Below, piece after piece: positions 50,949-61,312 of a DNA stretch of 64,000 nucleotides; the first letter of the stretch is position 1; every line of letters begins with the position of its first letter. This DNA comes from an uncultured Erythrobacter sp. (GTDB lineage: Bacteria; Pseudomonadota; Alphaproteobacteria; Sphingomonadales; Sphingomonadaceae): assembly GCA_947488325.1 (NCBI GenBank), contig CANKYZ010000007.1, forward strand, positions 110,945 through 174,944, in the 5' to 3' direction. A program made the position numbers and the translations under genes. The notes beneath the pieces are model-generated. The model did not search any database. It had not been told where the DNA came from and worked only from the letters and a program-made list of their open reading frames with translations.

Positions 50949-52685
50949 TCACGGGCTAGAAGCATTGCTCCCGCCGATTCTCCGATATTCAATATCGTTG
51001 GCTAAGGATGCTGACACAAGCAGGCTCTCGATTGATCCAACCCCATCCCGCCTAAACTCCAAACGTTGAAACCCCGTTTCCGCTTCAGGCCTGAACGTGT
51101 CAGGTTGATAACGGTTAAATGGTACGTGTTTGGCATCGCCAGTGCGCAGCCAAAGTTTTCCGGTCTGTGCGTATAGGATGAGCGTCTGTTGCAGAGTATC
51201 GCTAAAATAGATGCCGGCCAGTTCATCAGTATTAAGCGGTGTTTGCGGCACTGGCTCCATAACGACGCGCGGTGCAGGAATGTAGCCGTCTTCGCTGACC
51301 TGCCAGCGCATTTCGGTCGCACGTTGGACTCCCGACGGATCCTCCGCAAAATCATGAAACTCCAACCGCAACTCCCGCAACGGGTTGAGCATAAACACAC
51401 CTTTGCCGATTTGCGGTAGACGAACACCCTCTTCGCCAAATGTCGCGAAGGTGAGCGCATCTCCGTCGCGGCGTAGCGAGAACACAACACCTGCGAACAA
51501 TCGATAATCGCCAGTATATCGGTCGAGCTGATCTCCGATCTCTGGCAAAAATCCCACTTTCTCCTCAGTTCCAAGTCGATCTGCAAGAACGATCTCTGCC
51601 ACGTCGAATGCAAAAGCGGCTTTTAGGAAGTCGCTGCGATTGCCAATCGCCGCAATGGCGACCTGCTTGTCCGGTTGTTCACCTGTCACACGCAGAAGGA
51701 AGCTTCTAAAACCCCCGGTGCTTCCGCCATGCGACCACGTATCAAACCCGTGAAAACTGCGATATTCTTGGCCGTTGGTGGCGATTAATCGGCGGCCATT
51801 TGGCAGAATAGAGCGCACGGCCATGGCGGTGACTGCGTCGCTCACATCAGCCTCACCAATCTTGCCGGAATTCAAAGCGTGTGCCCAGATCAGCAGGTCG
51901 CGCGGATGAGAGACTATGCCGGTCGACCCATATGTGGCAGACAAGAGATGTGAATTGGCAAAACCAGCTTCGGTTGGGTCATAACTCATCGCGATGTTGT
52001 CTATGATTTGGTTAGGATCGGTGCGCACGAAGCTCTGCGTCATGCCAAGTGGTTCAAAGACACGGGATTGCATGAACTCGGCGAATGGTTGGCCCGATAC
52101 TCGGGCGACCACTTCAGCGAGCAATTGATACCCGGTGTTGCTATATTCCTGACGCTCTCCGGCGGTGAAATTGCCGCCGCGCTGGCGAAAGAACAGATCA
52201 AGCGCCTGATCGGCGGTGGTGGGTGTCGCTTGAGTCTGCCCAGTGAGCAATAGTAGGCCGTTCTCCTCACGCAGACCGCTGCTGTGGTTTAGCAAATGCC
52301 GGATCGTGATTGGCGTTGGGCGAGTTTCCAATTCAGGGATAAAGTCGCGCACACCCTGGTCGAGCGATAACTTGCCTTCCTCAACCAACAGCATAATCGC
52401 AAAGGCGGTGAACTGCTTACTTATCGAGCCGATGTGGAACCGTGTTTCCGCATCAATAGGTACAGTGCGCTCAAGGTCCGCCTGACCCGCCCAGCGTTCA
52501 TAGACCAGCTGCCCACCGACGGAGACCGCGACGCTGATGCCCGGTTCGCCGGGTTCTTGATGGCTGTCGACCAAGTGGTCGAGTGCGTCCCAATCAAGAT
52601 CATTGGCCTGAGCTGTCGATGCGGCCGGAAATCCTGCGACAAGCAAGCAGAGGAGGGGGTAAGTAAAGGTGAGAAATCGGATCAT
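50949..52685 (-). CDS. serine hydrolase of the beta-lactamase/PBP4* family
   Basis: About 578 residues, with a signal peptide (MIRFLTFTYPLLCLLVAGFPAASTAQA). Serine beta-lactamase-fold motifs are HIGSISKQF (SxxK), EYSNTGYQLL (YxN) and SHGGSTGGF (HxG). The C-terminal 200 residues are a beta-rich lipocalin-like extension. Such proteins hydrolyse esters or D-peptides rather than act as resistance enzymes, though this can only be tested. I start at 52685, directly before the signal peptide. The AraC-type gene lies just upstream on the same strand. Confidence 0.9.
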   Translation of the reverse strand: MIRFLTFTYPLLCLLVAGFPAASTAQANDLDWDALDHLVDSHQEPGEPGISVAVSVGGQLVYERWAGQADLERTVPIDAETRFHIGSISKQFTAFAIMLLVEEGKLSLDQGVRDFIPELETRPTPITIRHLLNHSSGLREENGLLLLTGQTQATPTTADQALDLFFRQRGGNFTAGERQEYSNTGYQLLAEVVARVSGQPFAEFMQSRVFEPLGMTQSFVRTDPNQIIDNIAMSYDPTEAGFANSHLLSATYGSTGIVSHPRDLLIWAHALNSGKIGEADVSDAVTAMAVRSILPNGRRLIATNGQEYRSFHGFDTWSHGGSTGGFRSFLLRVTGEQPDKQVAIAAIGNRSDFLKAAFAFDVAEIVLADRLGTEEKVGFLPEIGDQLDRYTGDYRLFAGVVFSLRRDGDALTFATFGEEGVRLPQIGKGVFMLNPLRELRLEFHDFAEDPSGVQRATEMRWQVSEDGYIPAPRVVMEPVPQTPLNTDELAGIYFSDTLQQTLILYAQTGKLWLRTGDAKHVPFNRYQPDTFRPEAETGFQRLEFRRDGVGSIESLLVSASLANDIEYRRIGGSNASSP

Positions 52686-52772
52686 GTTCGCGAGCTCATA
52701 CGGTTCTTGAGGTTGGGACTGCCGAAATGCCAGAACAGTCTCAGCCATGCGTCCGATTACGCGAAGTCGAAC

Positions 52773-53822
52773 CTATTTTATGCAGTGGCTTTTACGATAA
52801 TCCGACGGTGTGATGCCCACATGTTTCTTAAACGCGGTGTTAAAGGACGACTTTGCGTTGAAACCCGACGCGTACAGGATTTCAGTCACGCTTTGGTCAC
52901 TGTTTGTAAGCAATTTTTGAGCATGCTTTATGCGGTAGCGGTTTAGAAAATCGAAAAAGTGCAAACCATGCCGCTGATTGATCAATGCAGAAAGGTCCTT
53001 AGCTGGAATTCCGCTTAACCGGGCCAACCGCGATAGCGACATGTCGGGATCGAGGTAGGGATGCTGCTGCTCCATAAAAGCCGATAAATGCTCGTGATCG
53101 CCGTTTCCGTTGTCATTATTGGAGTTATGTATTTCCTTCGCCGCTGACACGAGCAACCGGTCCGCTGCACGAAAGACTTGCGGCGACAGCAAGGCTTGAA
53201 AGGCGATTGCCAAAGTGATGGCAAGAACCAGAAGCGCCGCAATCATCTGCAGTGTAACAAGAACTTCTGCAGAGAAAGAAGCCGCAAAGACAGTCCGAAC
53301 TACAAACAGACCGTGCGCGATGAGGGAGGATGCGACGAGCAAGGCCAGCCAGCGCCAGCTTGCCGATTGTCCGACAAAGCGCGCTCTCATTTCCTGATGG
53401 ACCCGCCAAAGAGCATAAATAGAGGCGGCAATATAGATCGTATATTGCGCTTCAAAAACGACGCTTAGGTAAGGAATTTTTGCCCCCGCGACCACGAAAG
53501 CCAAGACAAAGGCCGCCGGCAATAAATGCAGTGCATCTCTGGCGTTCAAGGAATTCCGCTGGAAACAAGTGAACCAAATGAAACCGGTATAAAATGGCAT
53601 TTGGAGAATCACGGCGACCGGTCGAAAACTGCTGATCGCCGGGTGCGCGTCCCACCAACCGGACATAAACCAGCCGCTTAGATCAATCGCCGTGGCAAAC
53701 AGGAATAGCGCAAGCAGTGAGTTCGCGAGCCGGATGGTCGAGGATACGAGCAGCAAGAACGCGCCCAGCAAAATAGACATGAAGGTAGCGAGCATCGCCG
53801 CATTGGGAACGATCAAATCCAT
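52773..53822 (-). CDS. AraC-type regulator with multi-helix membrane N-terminus
   Basis: 349 residues: seven or so membrane helices in residues 5-220, then a C-terminal AraC DNA-binding domain (about 250-349) with the tandem helix-turn-helix pattern LSRLARLSGIPAKDLSALINQR and VTEILYASGFNAKSSFNTAFKKHVGITPSDYR. It probably senses a membrane or periplasmic signal. It lies 87 bp upstream of the serine hydrolase on the same strand and is likely to regulate it, by position only. Confidence 0.88.
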   Translation of the reverse strand: MDLIVPNAAMLATFMSILLGAFLLLVSSTIRLANSLLALFLFATAIDLSGWFMSGWWDAHPAISSFRPVAVILQMPFYTGFIWFTCFQRNSLNARDALHLLPAAFVLAFVVAGAKIPYLSVVFEAQYTIYIAASIYALWRVHQEMRARFVGQSASWRWLALLVASSLIAHGLFVVRTVFAASFSAEVLVTLQMIAALLVLAITLAIAFQALLSPQVFRAADRLLVSAAKEIHNSNNDNGNGDHEHLSAFMEQQHPYLDPDMSLSRLARLSGIPAKDLSALINQRHGLHFFDFLNRYRIKHAQKLLTNSDQSVTEILYASGFNAKSSFNTAFKKHVGITPSDYRKSHCIK

Positions 53823-54079
53823 GCCAGTATGTGTGTGCTCGTCTGCGCTCTATTTCGCAAGCGGTGCATGTATACGCTGCTAAGATTTCGGATCATCGAT
53901 AGCTATGAACGACGAATTGGTATCTATGAACTCGTTTTACAGATGAATCTAAATTACATCTGCCCCGAAAAAATGACGAATGTGTTTCGATCTTGTCGTC
54001 GCGCCTGCCGTTTGATTAAGCTTCCCGTTCCGGCAAAGCGACCTTGTTCACCCGCGTCCTACCCCAAAACCGCCGTCAC

Positions 54080-54907
54080 TCAATAAGGCGGTTTGTCCCG
54101 GCCCGTTGGGCTTTTGGTGAAAACCTCCACCCCGTCATCCGTGATCGCAAGCGAGTGTTCAAACTGCGCCGATAGAGACTTGTCGCGGGTCACGGCGGTC
54201 CAGCCGTCGCCCAGTACCTTTGCCCAGGGTTTGCCCAGATTGATCATCGGTTCGATGGTGAAGAACATGCCCGGTTTCAGTTCAGGACCAGTGCCCGCTT
54301 TCGCCGCATGGACCACTTCGGGAGCATCATGGAAGAGACGGCCCAACCCGTGCCCGCAAAACTCGCGCACGACGCCGTAACGGAACTGACGCGCATGGGC
54401 CTCGATCGCGGCGCCAATATCGCCCAACCGCGCACCGGGCTTTGCCGCCGCATCAATGCCCAGCATCAGACATTCATAGGTCACATCGACCAACCGCTTT
54501 GCCTTCAAACTCGGCTCACCGGCAAAGAACATGCGCGAGGTGTCACCGTGCCAACCATCCAGCAATGAGGTGACATCGACATTCAGAATGTCGCCTTCCT
54601 TGAGAACTTTTGGCCCCGGAATACCGTGACAAATCACATGGTTGATCGAAATACAGCTGGAATGCGCATAGCCGCGATAGCCAAGTGTCGCCGGAACAGC
54701 GCCTGCATCCAACATCATTTCGCGGACGGCATCGTCAATGCTAGCTGTCGTAACACCGGGCTGAACGAGGTTTGCGACCTCATCTAGGATTGTCGCGGAT
54801 AGCCGTCCGGCCGCGCGCATCCCTTCGAACCCTTCTTCCGTATGGAGCTTAATCGTGCCGTCACGGTAGACGGTCTGGTCGCCTTCGATGAGTTGGTATT
54901 CAGTCAT
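54080..54907 (-). CDS. map: type I methionine aminopeptidase
   Basis: 275 residues. Removes N-terminal Met from new proteins. Metal ligands are visible in the usual order: DVTSLLDGWHGDTSRMF (two Asp), GHGLGRLFHDAP (His), FTIEPMINLG (Glu) and the last Glu in SAQFEHSLAI. An HSSCISINHVICHGIP stretch is the family signature. The C-terminus is slightly longer than E. coli Map. Confidence 0.95.
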   Translation of the reverse strand: MTEYQLIEGDQTVYRDGTIKLHTEEGFEGMRAAGRLSATILDEVANLVQPGVTTASIDDAVREMMLDAGAVPATLGYRGYAHSSCISINHVICHGIPGPKVLKEGDILNVDVTSLLDGWHGDTSRMFFAGEPSLKAKRLVDVTYECLMLGIDAAAKPGARLGDIGAAIEAHARQFRYGVVREFCGHGLGRLFHDAPEVVHAAKAGTGPELKPGMFFTIEPMINLGKPWAKVLGDGWTAVTRDKSLSAQFEHSLAITDDGVEVFTKSPTGRDKPPY

Positions 54908-54958
54908 GCTGGGACATATAGCGAATGGTTCGCAGGATTGCGAGTATGGCGCGCGTCT

Positions 54959-55753
54959 CTAATCGTTGACTGAAAATGAGGCGCGATATTCTGGCCGGAC
55001 CGCTTCGATCAGAGCACTCGTCATCGGGATCGCAAATTCATACGGTCCCTCAGCAAACGATCCTGCGACATAGGGCGCAGCTAGAAATTCAATCCGATCG
55101 AGAGTCAGCCCGTCTGAAGAAGTCGGCACCACCACCAGATCAGCTACGCTGGGGCAATCTTCAAATTTGTTCAACCCTTCGATGTTCATTTCGAGCCGTT
55201 CCCCGCGTGCTTCCAACAATGCCTGACAATATTCACCATTCGCTATGTTTTCGATCGTCACTTCGTTCACGAACAAAGCAATAGGGCGCATCGCCTCTCC
55301 GGCGCCGTCATTTGCCTGCCTGTCCCATAGCAAAGCGTCAAAGTTGGAATTGCCATGCGCGCCGCCTGTGTAAGAGAAAATCTCGGCGCGAAGCACAAGC
55401 AAATGCGGTGTATCGGCGGCGACATTCCAAGTCTTGCTATAGGATCGATTGATGCAGGTGATGCAGCCCATATCGCCAAATTCTTCGATGGACTGCTGCC
55501 ATTCCGCACTTTGCGTGGCCAGTTCCTCTTCACGTTGACTGCCCAACATTGCGGCGAGTCGCGGTACGGCGCTCACTTGAGCGGGCCAGTCATAGGCAAA
55601 GTCCCGTGACGCCTCTCCGCGCACGTCATCATCCTTGAATGTCTCAGCTTGTGCATCTGCAATCTGTCCAACTTCATCGCCCGCCCCCTGCGGGGCGGAA
55701 CAGGCCAGCAATACCGGCAGTGCGCTTCCAACAAACACCCAGCGAACCATCAT
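54959..55753 (-). CDS. DUF3298/DUF4163-type lipoprotein
   Basis: 264 residues with lipobox LLACS after an N-terminal hydrophobic segment, so membrane anchored. The body has the pattern EIFSYTGGAHGNSNFDALLWD followed by a C-terminal EGPYEFAIPMTSALIEAVRPEY, as in DUF3298/RsiV-type domains. In RsiV this domain binds lysozyme; here function is unknown. Two ATGs are possible at the start. Confidence 0.82.
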   Translation of the reverse strand: MMVRWVFVGSALPVLLACSAPQGAGDEVGQIADAQAETFKDDDVRGEASRDFAYDWPAQVSAVPRLAAMLGSQREEELATQSAEWQQSIEEFGDMGCITCINRSYSKTWNVAADTPHLLVLRAEIFSYTGGAHGNSNFDALLWDRQANDGAGEAMRPIALFVNEVTIENIANGEYCQALLEARGERLEMNIEGLNKFEDCPSVADLVVVPTSSDGLTLDRIEFLAAPYVAGSFAEGPYEFAIPMTSALIEAVRPEYRASFSVND

Positions 55754-55814
55754 TCTCTCCCCGACCTCTCGAATTGATACGTGACAAGATTGCGCCTGTG
55801 ATTATGGACGAAGC

Positions 55815-57218
55815 ATGACTGACATCCAAGATTTGATCCAACCTGACCGCGGGCAAGACGCGGTCGCAATCCACCTCACCACGAAATCAGGCTTTGACGA
55901 TTTTGCAAAGACACTTTCCGCCGGACAGCGCGCCAGCTTAACCGCACAAAAGTTTGAGGGCGGTGCGGGCAGTGTTGGTATCGTTCCCGATGGCGATGCG
56001 TTCTTTGCGGTGGGCGGGGTTTCTGATCCGGATGACCTTTCCAGCTATTGCCTTGCCGCGCTTGCAGAGCGTCTGCCAGAAGGAACCTATCGTTTGGTCA
56101 ATGCGCAGCAGCCGGGCGCTGCCGTGTTTGGATGGGCAACTGCGCATTACCGCTTCACCCGCTACAAAGAAGACACCAGTGCCACTGGCCCGCGTGTGCT
56201 GCTTTCCATGCAAGTCGGACGACTACCCGGCCTGATTGCAGAGGCTCAGGCCGATATATTGGTGCGTGATCTGATCAACACTCCGGCTGAGGATATGGGT
56301 CCAGCCGCGCTAGAAGCAGAATTTGAAAAGCTGGCGAAGGCGCATGGCGGCGAGCTTACCGTGACCAAAGGCGATGCGCTGGAGCAAGGATACCCGATGG
56401 TCCACGCTGTCGGACGTGCAGCAGCGCGACAACATGCCCCCCGTTTGCTGCACCTCGAATGGGGGCCAAAAGATGCGCCTGTTCTGGCGATTGTTGGCAA
56501 GGGCGTGTGCTTCGATTCCGGCGGGCTGGATATCAAACCGGCCAGTGGCATGCGATTGATGAAGAAAGATATGGGCGGCGCTGCCCATGCGATAGCTTTG
56601 GCCGGACTGGTGATGGGTGCGGGGATGAAGATCCGCCTGCATCTGCTGGTTCCTGCGGTCGAAAATGCTATTTCTGGCCCGGCTTTCCGTCCGGGCGATG
56701 TCCTGTCCAGCCGCCAAGGCTTGTCGGTCGAGATTCATAACACGGATGCAGAAGGCCGACTGATCCTTGGCGATGCTCTGACCCGGGCAAGCGAGGAAGA
56801 TCCCGACCTAGTGATTGATTTTGCGACTTTGACTGGCGCAGCGCGCATTGCCCTTGGCCCAGATTACGCTGCATTGATGACCCGCCGTGATGAAACGGCG
56901 CAGGCTCTGATCGATGCAGGCAAGGCAAATGATGATGAACCATGGCGTTTGCCTTTGCCCGAAGCATACCGCGAATACCTCAAATCCGACATTGCCGATA
57001 TCGTGAACGCGCAGTCCAATCCCTATGCCGGGGCCAGCGTTGCTGGCCTATTCCTTGACAAGTTTGTGGGCACCAAGAAAGATGGGGCTCCTTTGGACTG
57101 GGCGCATTTCGACACATTCGGATGGTGCCCTTTCCCCAAACCGGGCCGTTCCAAAGGCGGGGCCGCTTACGGCCTGCGCGCAGCATGGCATATGTTAAAG
57201 GCGCGCTATTCGGCCTGA
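55815..57218 (+). CDS. leucyl aminopeptidase family protein (M17)
   Basis: 467 residues, cytosolic. M17 metal and catalytic residues are in GKGVCFDSGGLDIKPASGMRLMKKDMGGAAHAIALA and NTDAEGRLILGDALTRA. The N-terminal domain is short compared with PepA, which fits the sphingomonad M17 paralogue. Cleaves N-terminal residues from peptides; metal is expected but which one is not shown. ATG precedes the conserved N-terminus. Confidence 0.9.
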   Translation: MTDIQDLIQPDRGQDAVAIHLTTKSGFDDFAKTLSAGQRASLTAQKFEGGAGSVGIVPDGDAFFAVGGVSDPDDLSSYCLAALAERLPEGTYRLVNAQQPGAAVFGWATAHYRFTRYKEDTSATGPRVLLSMQVGRLPGLIAEAQADILVRDLINTPAEDMGPAALEAEFEKLAKAHGGELTVTKGDALEQGYPMVHAVGRAAARQHAPRLLHLEWGPKDAPVLAIVGKGVCFDSGGLDIKPASGMRLMKKDMGGAAHAIALAGLVMGAGMKIRLHLLVPAVENAISGPAFRPGDVLSSRQGLSVEIHNTDAEGRLILGDALTRASEEDPDLVIDFATLTGAARIALGPDYAALMTRRDETAQALIDAGKANDDEPWRLPLPEAYREYLKSDIADIVNAQSNPYAGASVAGLFLDKFVGTKKDGAPLDWAHFDTFGWCPFPKPGRSKGGAAYGLRAAWHMLKARYSA

Positions 57219-57306
57219 ACCAGCGCTGTCTTGCCCCTGGCTGCAACTGCGTCTAAGCGCGCTCCACACAAAGTCTCGGCTGTGGGGACTGGGGAAGAAT
57301 AGAAGA

Positions 57307-57660
57307 ATGAGCGGGGCAGCGAGCCAAAGCGACAAATACGGAGTGCCAGCCGGTGTGCTGGGCCTGATGGGTCCTGTGGCGAAGCCTGCGGCTGGTACAT
57401 TGCCGCTGCGCGGGGACCTCGCCCATATTGCGCTGGCCGGACAGCATCTCGCTGCACATTACGTAATCCCGTTTGAACGTACAATTGGTGCGATGGGAGC
57501 AGATGTGCTGGAAAACACCCGCGACGATAGCCCTATCCTGCACCACTTTGACGCTGGCACACGGATAGAGGTTCTGGATGTCGCAGGCGATTGGATTTGG
57601 GGCTGTCTCGGTCCTGATGGTCCCAGCGGATATATGAAAGCCAGTTGTCTGGCGGGCTGA
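57307..57660 (+). CDS. SH3-domain protein, possibly remnant of a C40 peptidase
   Basis: 117 residues. The region LPLRGDLAHIALAGQHLAAHYVIPFERTIG and the following bacterial SH3-like part (DAGTRIEVLDVAGDWIWGCLG) resemble the N-terminal part of NlpC/P60 peptidases that often stand beside M17 aminopeptidases, but no peptidase domain or Cys/His pair follows; the frame ends cleanly with TGA. Either a stand-alone SH3 protein or a shortened gene. Reads with its neighbours. Confidence 0.75.
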   Translation: MSGAASQSDKYGVPAGVLGLMGPVAKPAAGTLPLRGDLAHIALAGQHLAAHYVIPFERTIGAMGADVLENTRDDSPILHHFDAGTRIEVLDVAGDWIWGCLGPDGPSGYMKASCLAG

Positions 57661-57682
57661 TCCGGCTACAAGCGCGGGCATT

Positions 57683-58618
57683 ATGACAACCCGTATCTTC
57701 ATTGATGGTGCCGTCGGGACGACTGGCCTTGAAATCCGCGACCGGCTGAATGGCCGCCAAGAGTTCGAATTGCTCGTGCTCGACGACGCACAGCGCAAGG
57801 ATGTTGGCGCACGCAAAGACGCTCTCTACGCAGCCGATGTGGCGATCCTGTGCTTGCCTGACGATGCGGCTGTTGAAGCGGTGAAACTGGCTGAGGGGTC
57901 AGGCACGCGGATCATTGATGCGTCGAGCGCGCATCGGGTTGCGGATGGGTGGACTTATGGTTTTCCCGAACTGATTGGGCATGAGAAGATTGCGAACGCG
58001 CGGCTTGTTTCCAATCCAGGATGCTATCCGACCGGGTTTCTGGCGCTTATGGCTCCTCTCACCGCGCCGATAAACGGCAACACTCATCTCCCTGCCGATT
58101 GGCCATATACTGTGAATGCGGTAAGCGGGTATTCTGGCGGCGGAAACGCACTCATTACGCGCTTTGAATCTGAAAGAAATTTAGCTTTTCGTGCCTATGG
58201 ACTCGGCCTTGACCACAAGCATTTGCCCGAGATGAAGAAGCATGCCAGACTTTCACACTTGCCCGTCTTCTCACCCAGTGTCATTCCCGCATATCGAGGT
58301 ATGCTCGTAGATATCCCGGTTCCATTGGTTGCAATGCCACACGGAACATCGGCATTCGCACTTTGGTCGCTCCTTGGCAAAGCGTATGAAGAGGCTCGAC
58401 TAGTGGATGTACACGATTTTCATAACCCGTCGAATGAAGTGCTTTTGCACAATAATGCAAAAGCTTGGGATGGACTTGAGCTGTTTGTCTTGGGAGACGA
58501 GAAGCAAGCCCGCCTCATCGCCCGACTCGACAATCTCGGAAAAGGCGCGAGCGGCGCGGCAATCCAAAACCTCAACATCATGTGCGGCCTGCCCGAAACG
58601 TCCGGCTTGCAGCTTTAG
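57683..58618 (+). CDS. argC: N-acetyl-gamma-glutamyl-phosphate reductase (type 2)
   Basis: 311 residues, the shorter ArgC class. Catalytic Cys lies in SNPGCYPTGFLAL; NADPH-binding FIDGAVGTTGLEI opens the protein, and SGGGNALI, GLDHKHLPEM and VDIPVPLVAMPHG are class-specific. Third step of arginine synthesis from glutamate. Starts 22 bp after the SH3 gene, so probably co-transcribed. Confidence 0.94.
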   Translation: MTTRIFIDGAVGTTGLEIRDRLNGRQEFELLVLDDAQRKDVGARKDALYAADVAILCLPDDAAVEAVKLAEGSGTRIIDASSAHRVADGWTYGFPELIGHEKIANARLVSNPGCYPTGFLALMAPLTAPINGNTHLPADWPYTVNAVSGYSGGGNALITRFESERNLAFRAYGLGLDHKHLPEMKKHARLSHLPVFSPSVIPAYRGMLVDIPVPLVAMPHGTSAFALWSLLGKAYEEARLVDVHDFHNPSNEVLLHNNAKAWDGLELFVLGDEKQARLIARLDNLGKGASGAAIQNLNIMCGLPETSGLQL

Positions 58619-58716
58619 AGTCATCGACCTGCCCAATATTTAGGCAGTCGCCGCCCCCTCATTGGGCACGGTTGCGCTAATACGCGCAATGTTGCTAGTC
58701 CGTTAGGCACAGGCAT

Positions 58717-58742
58717 TGATCCTTGCGCCTTAGTAAGGATCA
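58717..58742. promoter_or_regulatory. inverted repeat upstream of glnB
   Basis: Arms TGATCCTT and AAGGATCA are separated by 10 bases, 22 bases upstream of the sigma-54 promoter. Could be an activator site or the argC terminator, though no T-run follows. It does not match the canonical NtrC site. Confidence 0.4.
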
Positions 58743-58747
58743 TATAG

Positions 58748-59161
<414 letters not shown>

Positions 59162-59233
59162 ATAGACTCTTTAAAATCCTATCGGCCCGCCAAAGAGCGG
59201 GCACCTCTCGAACATCAAGCTGGAGAATCCAAT

Positions 59234-60643
59234 ATGGCAACCGCAAAAGACGTCCTGCAACAAATCAAGGACGAGGAGATCGAATGGGTCGATCTGCGTT
59301 TCACTGATCCCAAGGGTAAATGGCAGCACCTCACCATGGCCGCAGCCGCCATGGACGAAGATGCGCTGGAAGACGGACTGATGTTCGATGGTTCTTCTAT
59401 TGAGGGCTGGAAAGCGATCAATGAAAGCGACATGATCCTGAAACCGGACATGGATGCTGCTTATATTGATCCGTTCAGTGCAACACCAATGCTCGCATTG
59501 TTCTGCAACATTGTGGAGCCCTCTGACGGCCAGCTTTATTCGCGCGATCCGCGCTCCACTGCCAAACGCGCGGAAGCCTATCTTGCCTCCACCGGCATCG
59601 GTGATACGGTCTATGTCGGGCCAGAACCTGAGTTCTTCATGTTCGACGATGTTCGCTTCGAAGACGGCTATGCCGGATCGGGCTACGCAATCGACGACAT
59701 CGAACTGCCAACCAATACTGGCAAAGAATACGAAATGGGCAATATGGGCCACCGCCCACGCGCAAAGGGCGGTTATTTCCCCGTCGCGCCAGTTGATAGC
59801 GCCGTAGATATCCGTGCCGAAATGGTTTCGACCATGTTGGAAATGGGTCTCAACATGGACAAGCATCACCATGAAGTGGCCGCTGCTCAGCATGAACTTG
59901 GCATAACCTATTCATCGCTGACCACCGCCGCCGATCAGGTGCAGGTCTATAAATATGTCGTGCAGCAAGTTGCCCACGCATACGGCAAAACCGCGACTTT
60001 TATGCCAAAGCCGATCAAGGACGATAACGGCAGCGGCATGCACAGCCACATGTCGATCTGGAAAGACGGCGTGCCGACCTTTGCGGGCAATGAATATGCC
60101 GGCCTGTCGGAAAATTGCCTCTATTATATCGGCGGCGTCATCAAACACGCCAAGGCTGTGAACGCCTTCACCAATGCCACAACCAACAGCTATAAGCGTT
60201 TGGTTCCTGGCTTCGAAGCGCCTGTTCTGCTCGCTTATTCCGCTCGCAACCGGTCGGCGTCGTGCCGCATTCCGTACGGTGCAGGCGAAAAGGCAAAGCG
60301 CGTTGAGTTCCGCTTCCCTGATGCTCTTGCCAATCCCTATCTCGCATTTTCAGCCTTGCTGATGGCGGGCCTTGATGGGATTGAAAACAAGATCCATCCG
60401 GGCGAAGCAATGGACAAAAACCTCTATGATCTACCACCGGCTGAACTTGCCGATGTGCCGACCGTTTGCGGGTCTTTGCGTGAAGCGCTCGAAGCTCTCG
60501 AAGCCGATCACGAATTCCTGCTGAAAGGTGATGTGTTCTCACTCGACCAGATCGAAGCTTATATGGAGCTTAAGTGGGAAGAGGTTCTGCGCCTTGAAAC
60601 CACACCAAGCCCAGTTGAGTTCGACATGTATTACAGCAGCTGA
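59234..60643 (+). CDS. glnA: type I glutamine synthetase
   Basis: 469 residues, dodecameric ATP-dependent synthetase joining ammonia to glutamate. Motifs: [56 protein letters not shown]. The adenylylation Tyr sits in NLYDLPP (about residue 398). ATG preceded by a GGAG site. Terminator follows at 60765. Confidence 0.96.
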   Translation: MATAKDVLQQIKDEEIEWVDLRFTDPKGKWQHLTMAAAAMDEDALEDGLMFDGSSIEGWKAINESDMILKPDMDAAYIDPFSATPMLALFCNIVEPSDGQLYSRDPRSTAKRAEAYLASTGIGDTVYVGPEPEFFMFDDVRFEDGYAGSGYAIDDIELPTNTGKEYEMGNMGHRPRAKGGYFPVAPVDSAVDIRAEMVSTMLEMGLNMDKHHHEVAAAQHELGITYSSLTTAADQVQVYKYVVQQVAHAYGKTATFMPKPIKDDNGSGMHSHMSIWKDGVPTFAGNEYAGLSENCLYYIGGVIKHAKAVNAFTNATTNSYKRLVPGFEAPVLLAYSARNRSASCRIPYGAGEKAKRVEFRFPDALANPYLAFSALLMAGLDGIENKIHPGEAMDKNLYDLPPAELADVPTVCGSLREALEALEADHEFLLKGDVFSLDQIEAYMELKWEEVLRLETTPSPVEFDMYYSS

Positions 60644-60764
60644 TTTTCTTGCGCCTCAAGCGCCGGTAGGAGCATCCGGTCCCTTGGCTTCCGCGCCATA
60701 AGGCGCGACGGCCAGTCGGCCTTGCGAGCCCTGCGGGTTCGATGAAGGACTAGCGAGTTAGAAG

Positions 60765-60794
60765 GGCCGCTCGGGAAACCGGGCGGCCTTTTTT
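60765..60794 (+). terminator. intrinsic terminator of glnA
   Basis: GGCCGCTCGG (60765-60774) pairs with CCGGGCGGCC (60779-60788), one T-G wobble, around tetraloop GAAA; TTTTTT follows. Lies 120 bp after the glnA stop, so the transcript has a noticeable 3' leader. Confidence 0.9.
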
Positions 60795-60970
60795 GATTCT
60801 GGATACAACCGCAACAAACGGGGTCGACAATTGTGGCGGTAAATTTACTCTAACGTTGCCGTCAAAAAAACCTGTACTGGACTTTGGTAAGCGAGAAATC
60901 ATAACCGCATTGTCTTTACCTGACTGGTGAACGCCAGAACTCAATCTTCAACCAGAGAGAACCGAACCGA

Positions 60971-61312
60971 ATGCCATCATTTTCGCAGCCAAGCCATGAA
61001 GAACGCAGACAAATGGCAGCCAAAGCCAAACAAGCCGCTCTTTTGAAATTGCAGGCTAGACCCACGCTGACCAGGGAAGAGATCACCGAACGCAAGGCGG
61101 CGCAGGTCGTGCGAGAACAGAATGAAGCATTAGCACGCGAACAAAAGCGCGCCGCATTCGCACAGAAAAAGGCGGATGATAAAGCGAAGCGTCTTGAAGC
61201 CAGAGCAGCCGAAGAAGCGGCACGTTCGAAAGTGGCGAGGAAAAAGACCCCGGAGGAAGAAAAGGCCGCACGTGATGCACGGTATGCTAAGCGTAAAAAC
61301 GCCAAGAGGTGA
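60971..61312 (+). CDS. DUF6481-like small basic protein
   Basis: 113 residues, strongly charged (Lys, Arg, Glu, Ala rich), almost entirely predicted helical (SHEERRQMAAKAKQAALLKLQARPTLTREEITERKAAQ and a long KAAFAQKKADDKAKRLEARAAEE). Matches my recollection of the DUF6481 family of alphaproteobacteria. Role unknown; nucleic-acid binding is plausible from charge only. Confidence 0.8.
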   Translation: MPSFSQPSHEERRQMAAKAKQAALLKLQARPTLTREEITERKAAQVVREQNEALAREQKRAAFAQKKADDKAKRLEARAAEEAARSKVARKKTPEEEKAARDARYAKRKNAKR

